From Methanobacteriota archaeon (lineage in GTDB: Archaea; Altiarchaeota; Altiarchaeia; IMC4; QMZM01), in assembly GCA_903930485.1 (NCBI GenBank), contig CAIYYO010000080.1, forward strand, positions 1-7,075: DNA of 7,075 nucleotides. Reading direction: 5' to 3'. Below are positions 5,907 through 7,075 of this stretch, piece by piece (position 1 is the first letter of the stretch; every line of letters starts with the position of its first letter). The notes below the pieces were generated by a model. The model was not told where the DNA came from. It did not search any database and saw only the letters and a program-made list of their open reading frames with translations. The translations under genes were made by a program, and so were the position numbers.

Positions 5907-6614
5907 CTAAGACAGTCTTTTGCCTTTGCTCTCTATGCGCTTCTGCATCAGTTTGTCGTCACCGGCCGCTTCTCCCTGAGCCTTCTTGCTGTGGAAAGCG
6001 TAAGCCAATGCCAGCACAAAGGCGACGAGCAGCACCCCGAGTATTATGAGATTGTTTTGATTATTCGCGGGCGGCGCGATCGTTCCGGTTTTTTTCTGGC
6101 CTTCGGCCAATTGTGTCGTCGCTGGGGTCTGCTTCCCTGTTGTTTTCTTGATCTCTCCCTGGCCTGTCGGTGCGGGGTTTGAGGACATCCTCGCGATTTC
6201 GCCTGGTGCGGTCCGGGTCTGAAGGCTTCCGGACTGTTTGGAAGCCGCCGAGGTCGGTGTCTGGGTGTTCAGCCTCGACTCCACTGGTTTGGGTAATTGA
6301 CCTGAAACAGTTGTCGGATAGCCTTCCTGGGTGGTTGTCGATGCGGTTCTCTTCGTCTGGATGGCCGCATTTTCATTGATCTTTCCTGTTTGTCCCTGCA
6401 GCGCGCCGGGCGTTGTATCGTTTGTCTTTACCTCTTCCACTTTCGTCTGTTTGGAGGCGTCGGTGCCTATCTGTCCAGTCGCTTCCTGGTTCGCCCCCAA
6501 AGGGGCCTCGGTCAATGGAAATGCCAGGGGCGCGAGCAGAAAAACGGCTAAGAGGATAACGGGCAGCATTCTTGCCTCTTTGCCTCCTTTTAGTGGTTTC
6601 ATCTTTCGTTCCAT
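5907..6614 (-). CDS. Thr/Gln/Ser-rich surface protein with C-terminal membrane anchor
   Basis: The family is not recognised. The 235 residues comprise a basic N-terminus and hydrophobic signal (about 16-33), a low-complexity outer region rich in T, Q, S, G, K and P (about 36-185), a membrane span (188-207) and a charged, lysine-rich cytoplasmic tail. It contains no cysteine, in sharp contrast to its upstream neighbour. Phrases such as GQ-x-G followed by QTK recur loosely (near 47-58 and 74-88), hinting at degenerate internal repeats. The ATG at 6614 lies 2 bases after the preceding stop (TGAAAATG), implying coupled translation. ATGs at 6602 and 6569 are alternatives. The last has GAGG 5 bases upstream but would remove the positive residues that normally precede a signal sequence. 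A stalk or anchor role for the upstream protein is inferred. Confidence 0.75.
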   Translation of the reverse strand: MERKMKPLKGGKEARMLPVILLAVFLLAPLAFPLTEAPLGANQEATGQIGTDASKQTKVEEVKTNDTTPGALQGQTGKINENAAIQTKRTASTTTQEGYPTTVSGQLPKPVESRLNTQTPTSAASKQSGSLQTRTAPGEIARMSSNPAPTGQGEIKKTTGKQTPATTQLAEGQKKTGTIAPPANNQNNLIILGVLLVAFVLALAYAFHSKKAQGEAAGDDKLMQKRIESKGKRLS

Positions 6615-6616
6615 TT

Positions 6617-7075
6617 TCAGTAATTCACACAGCGTCTCCCGCCTGCGGTAGCTAAGCAGTATCTGTTCTTGTAGCAGAATCCGGGCGTGCTCGTGTCGTC
6701 CACGCAGCAGCGGATTCCGTTCACGTCCTTCTTATTGTCGTCGCAGTTTCCGCCTCCTCCGCCCGTGCATGACCCGTAGATGTTGCAATTACGGTTCAGC
6801 CAGCATTTCCCCAAAGCGCAGGTGGCATCGACGCAGCAGGGCTGCCCGGTATTGACGTCCGTCGTCATGTAGCATCCGCTGCTTCCCCCTCCTGAGTTGC
6901 CGCAGCAGCATTGTGATCCGCTTCCGAGTCCTGCGCATGAGCCGCTTTGCGGGACGAACGGCGACTGGCATGTGCTGTAGTCGCAGTTGTAGTATTTGTA
7001 TCCCGATGTTGCGCAGACTTGGTCGCAGCGCGTGCCTCCTCCGGAGTCTTTGCATAATCCCGTCGACGTGTCGCA
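6617..7075 (-). CDS. Cysteine-rich secreted protein, C-terminal part (5' partial)
   Basis: The minus-strand frame is open from the window edge to a TGA at 6617-6619, giving the last 152 residues. Twenty-three are cysteines (15%). Two 30-residue repeats stand out (6785-6874 and 6656-6745), each with Cys at position 1, CCVD at 13-16, Thr18, Gly22, Cys24 and Cys30. A third partial copy (DTSTGLC) sits at the edge. Glycine-rich linkers (GGGGGN, SGGGSSG) separate units. The composition points to a disulfide-bonded protein outside the cell, but the signal peptide would lie beyond the window. The CCVD module is shared with the papain-like protease. It is followed 2 bases later by the anchored Thr/Gln-rich protein, probably its operon partner. 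The family is not recognised. An in-frame ATG at 6868 falls within a repeat and is not a credible start. Confidence 0.8.
   Translation of the reverse strand, partial: CDTSTGLCKDSGGGTRCDQVCATSGYKYYNCDYSTCQSPFVPQSGSCAGLGSGSQCCCGNSGGGSSGCYMTTDVNTGQPCCVDATCALGKCWLNRNCNIYGSCTGGGGGNCDDNKKDVNGIRCCVDDTSTPGFCYKNRYCLATAGGRRCVNY
6656..6745 (-). repeat. CCVD module, copy B
   Basis: This 30-residue unit begins CDDNKKDVNG and contains CCVDDT, PGFC and NRYC. It matches copy A at 12 of 30 positions without gaps, including all five shared cysteines. It follows copy A after a 13-residue linker containing five consecutive glycines. Confidence 0.65.
6785..6874 (-). repeat. CCVD module, copy A
   Basis: This 30-residue unit begins CYMTTDVNTG and contains PCCVDAT, GKC and NRNC. 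It has one extra cysteine relative to copy B. Its opening CYM-x-T and its PCCVD-x-T match the protease module at 1970-2056 more closely than they match copy B. Confidence 0.65.

Noticed and set aside
6789..7055. 88-residue Arg-rich minus-strand frame over the cysteine-rich gene
   Set aside because: It is an out-of-frame shadow; the repeat-bearing frame stays open to the window edge and keeps the cysteine spacing.

Overview
The window looks archaeal. Every gene on it that can be identified points that way: a Fae-Hps fusion enzyme, an archaeal-type phosphoglycerate kinase and the C-terminal end of an archaeal-type ScpB. Promoters have TATA-like boxes, ribosome binding sites resemble GAGGT or GTGATC, and secreted proteins carry mucin-like threonine tracts and CGDG cysteine modules. 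No marker fixes the lineage. An uncultured archaeon (DPANN or Altiarchaeota-like) is only a guess. All the DNA is densely coding, and no gene-free stretch exceeds about 120 bases.

Layout, left to right: (1) the 3' end of scpB (+), ending tail to tail with (2) fae-hps (-); a perfect inverted repeat contains both stop codons. (3) A 114-base divergent promoter region. (4) A two-gene surface unit (+): a 652-residue secreted papain-like cysteine protease with three cysteine modules and long Thr tracts, then, 4 bases later, a membrane-anchored DUF333/CGDG protein. This unit again ends tail to tail, with a second inverted repeat over both stops, against (5) a small membrane-protein gene (-) that appears to carry a one-base frameshift and overlaps by ATGA with (6) pgk (-). 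(7) A T-rich terminator and pgk promoter. (8) A second surface-protein unit (-): a very cysteine-rich secreted protein that runs off the window, followed 2 bases later by a cysteine-free, Thr/Gln-rich, single-span membrane protein.

How the genes fit together: Fae-Hps and Pgk are central-carbon enzymes (C1/pentose supply and lower glycolysis/gluconeogenesis). The rest is mostly cell surface. The strongest non-obvious signal is that the papain-like protease and the unlinked, oppositely oriented cysteine-rich protein share a CC-VD-x-T...G-x-C-x5-C module. The protease and its downstream partner also share CGDG modules. This suggests one family of disulfide-rich surface proteins with interchangeable parts. 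Both surface units pair a cysteine-rich secreted protein with a C-terminally anchored membrane protein.
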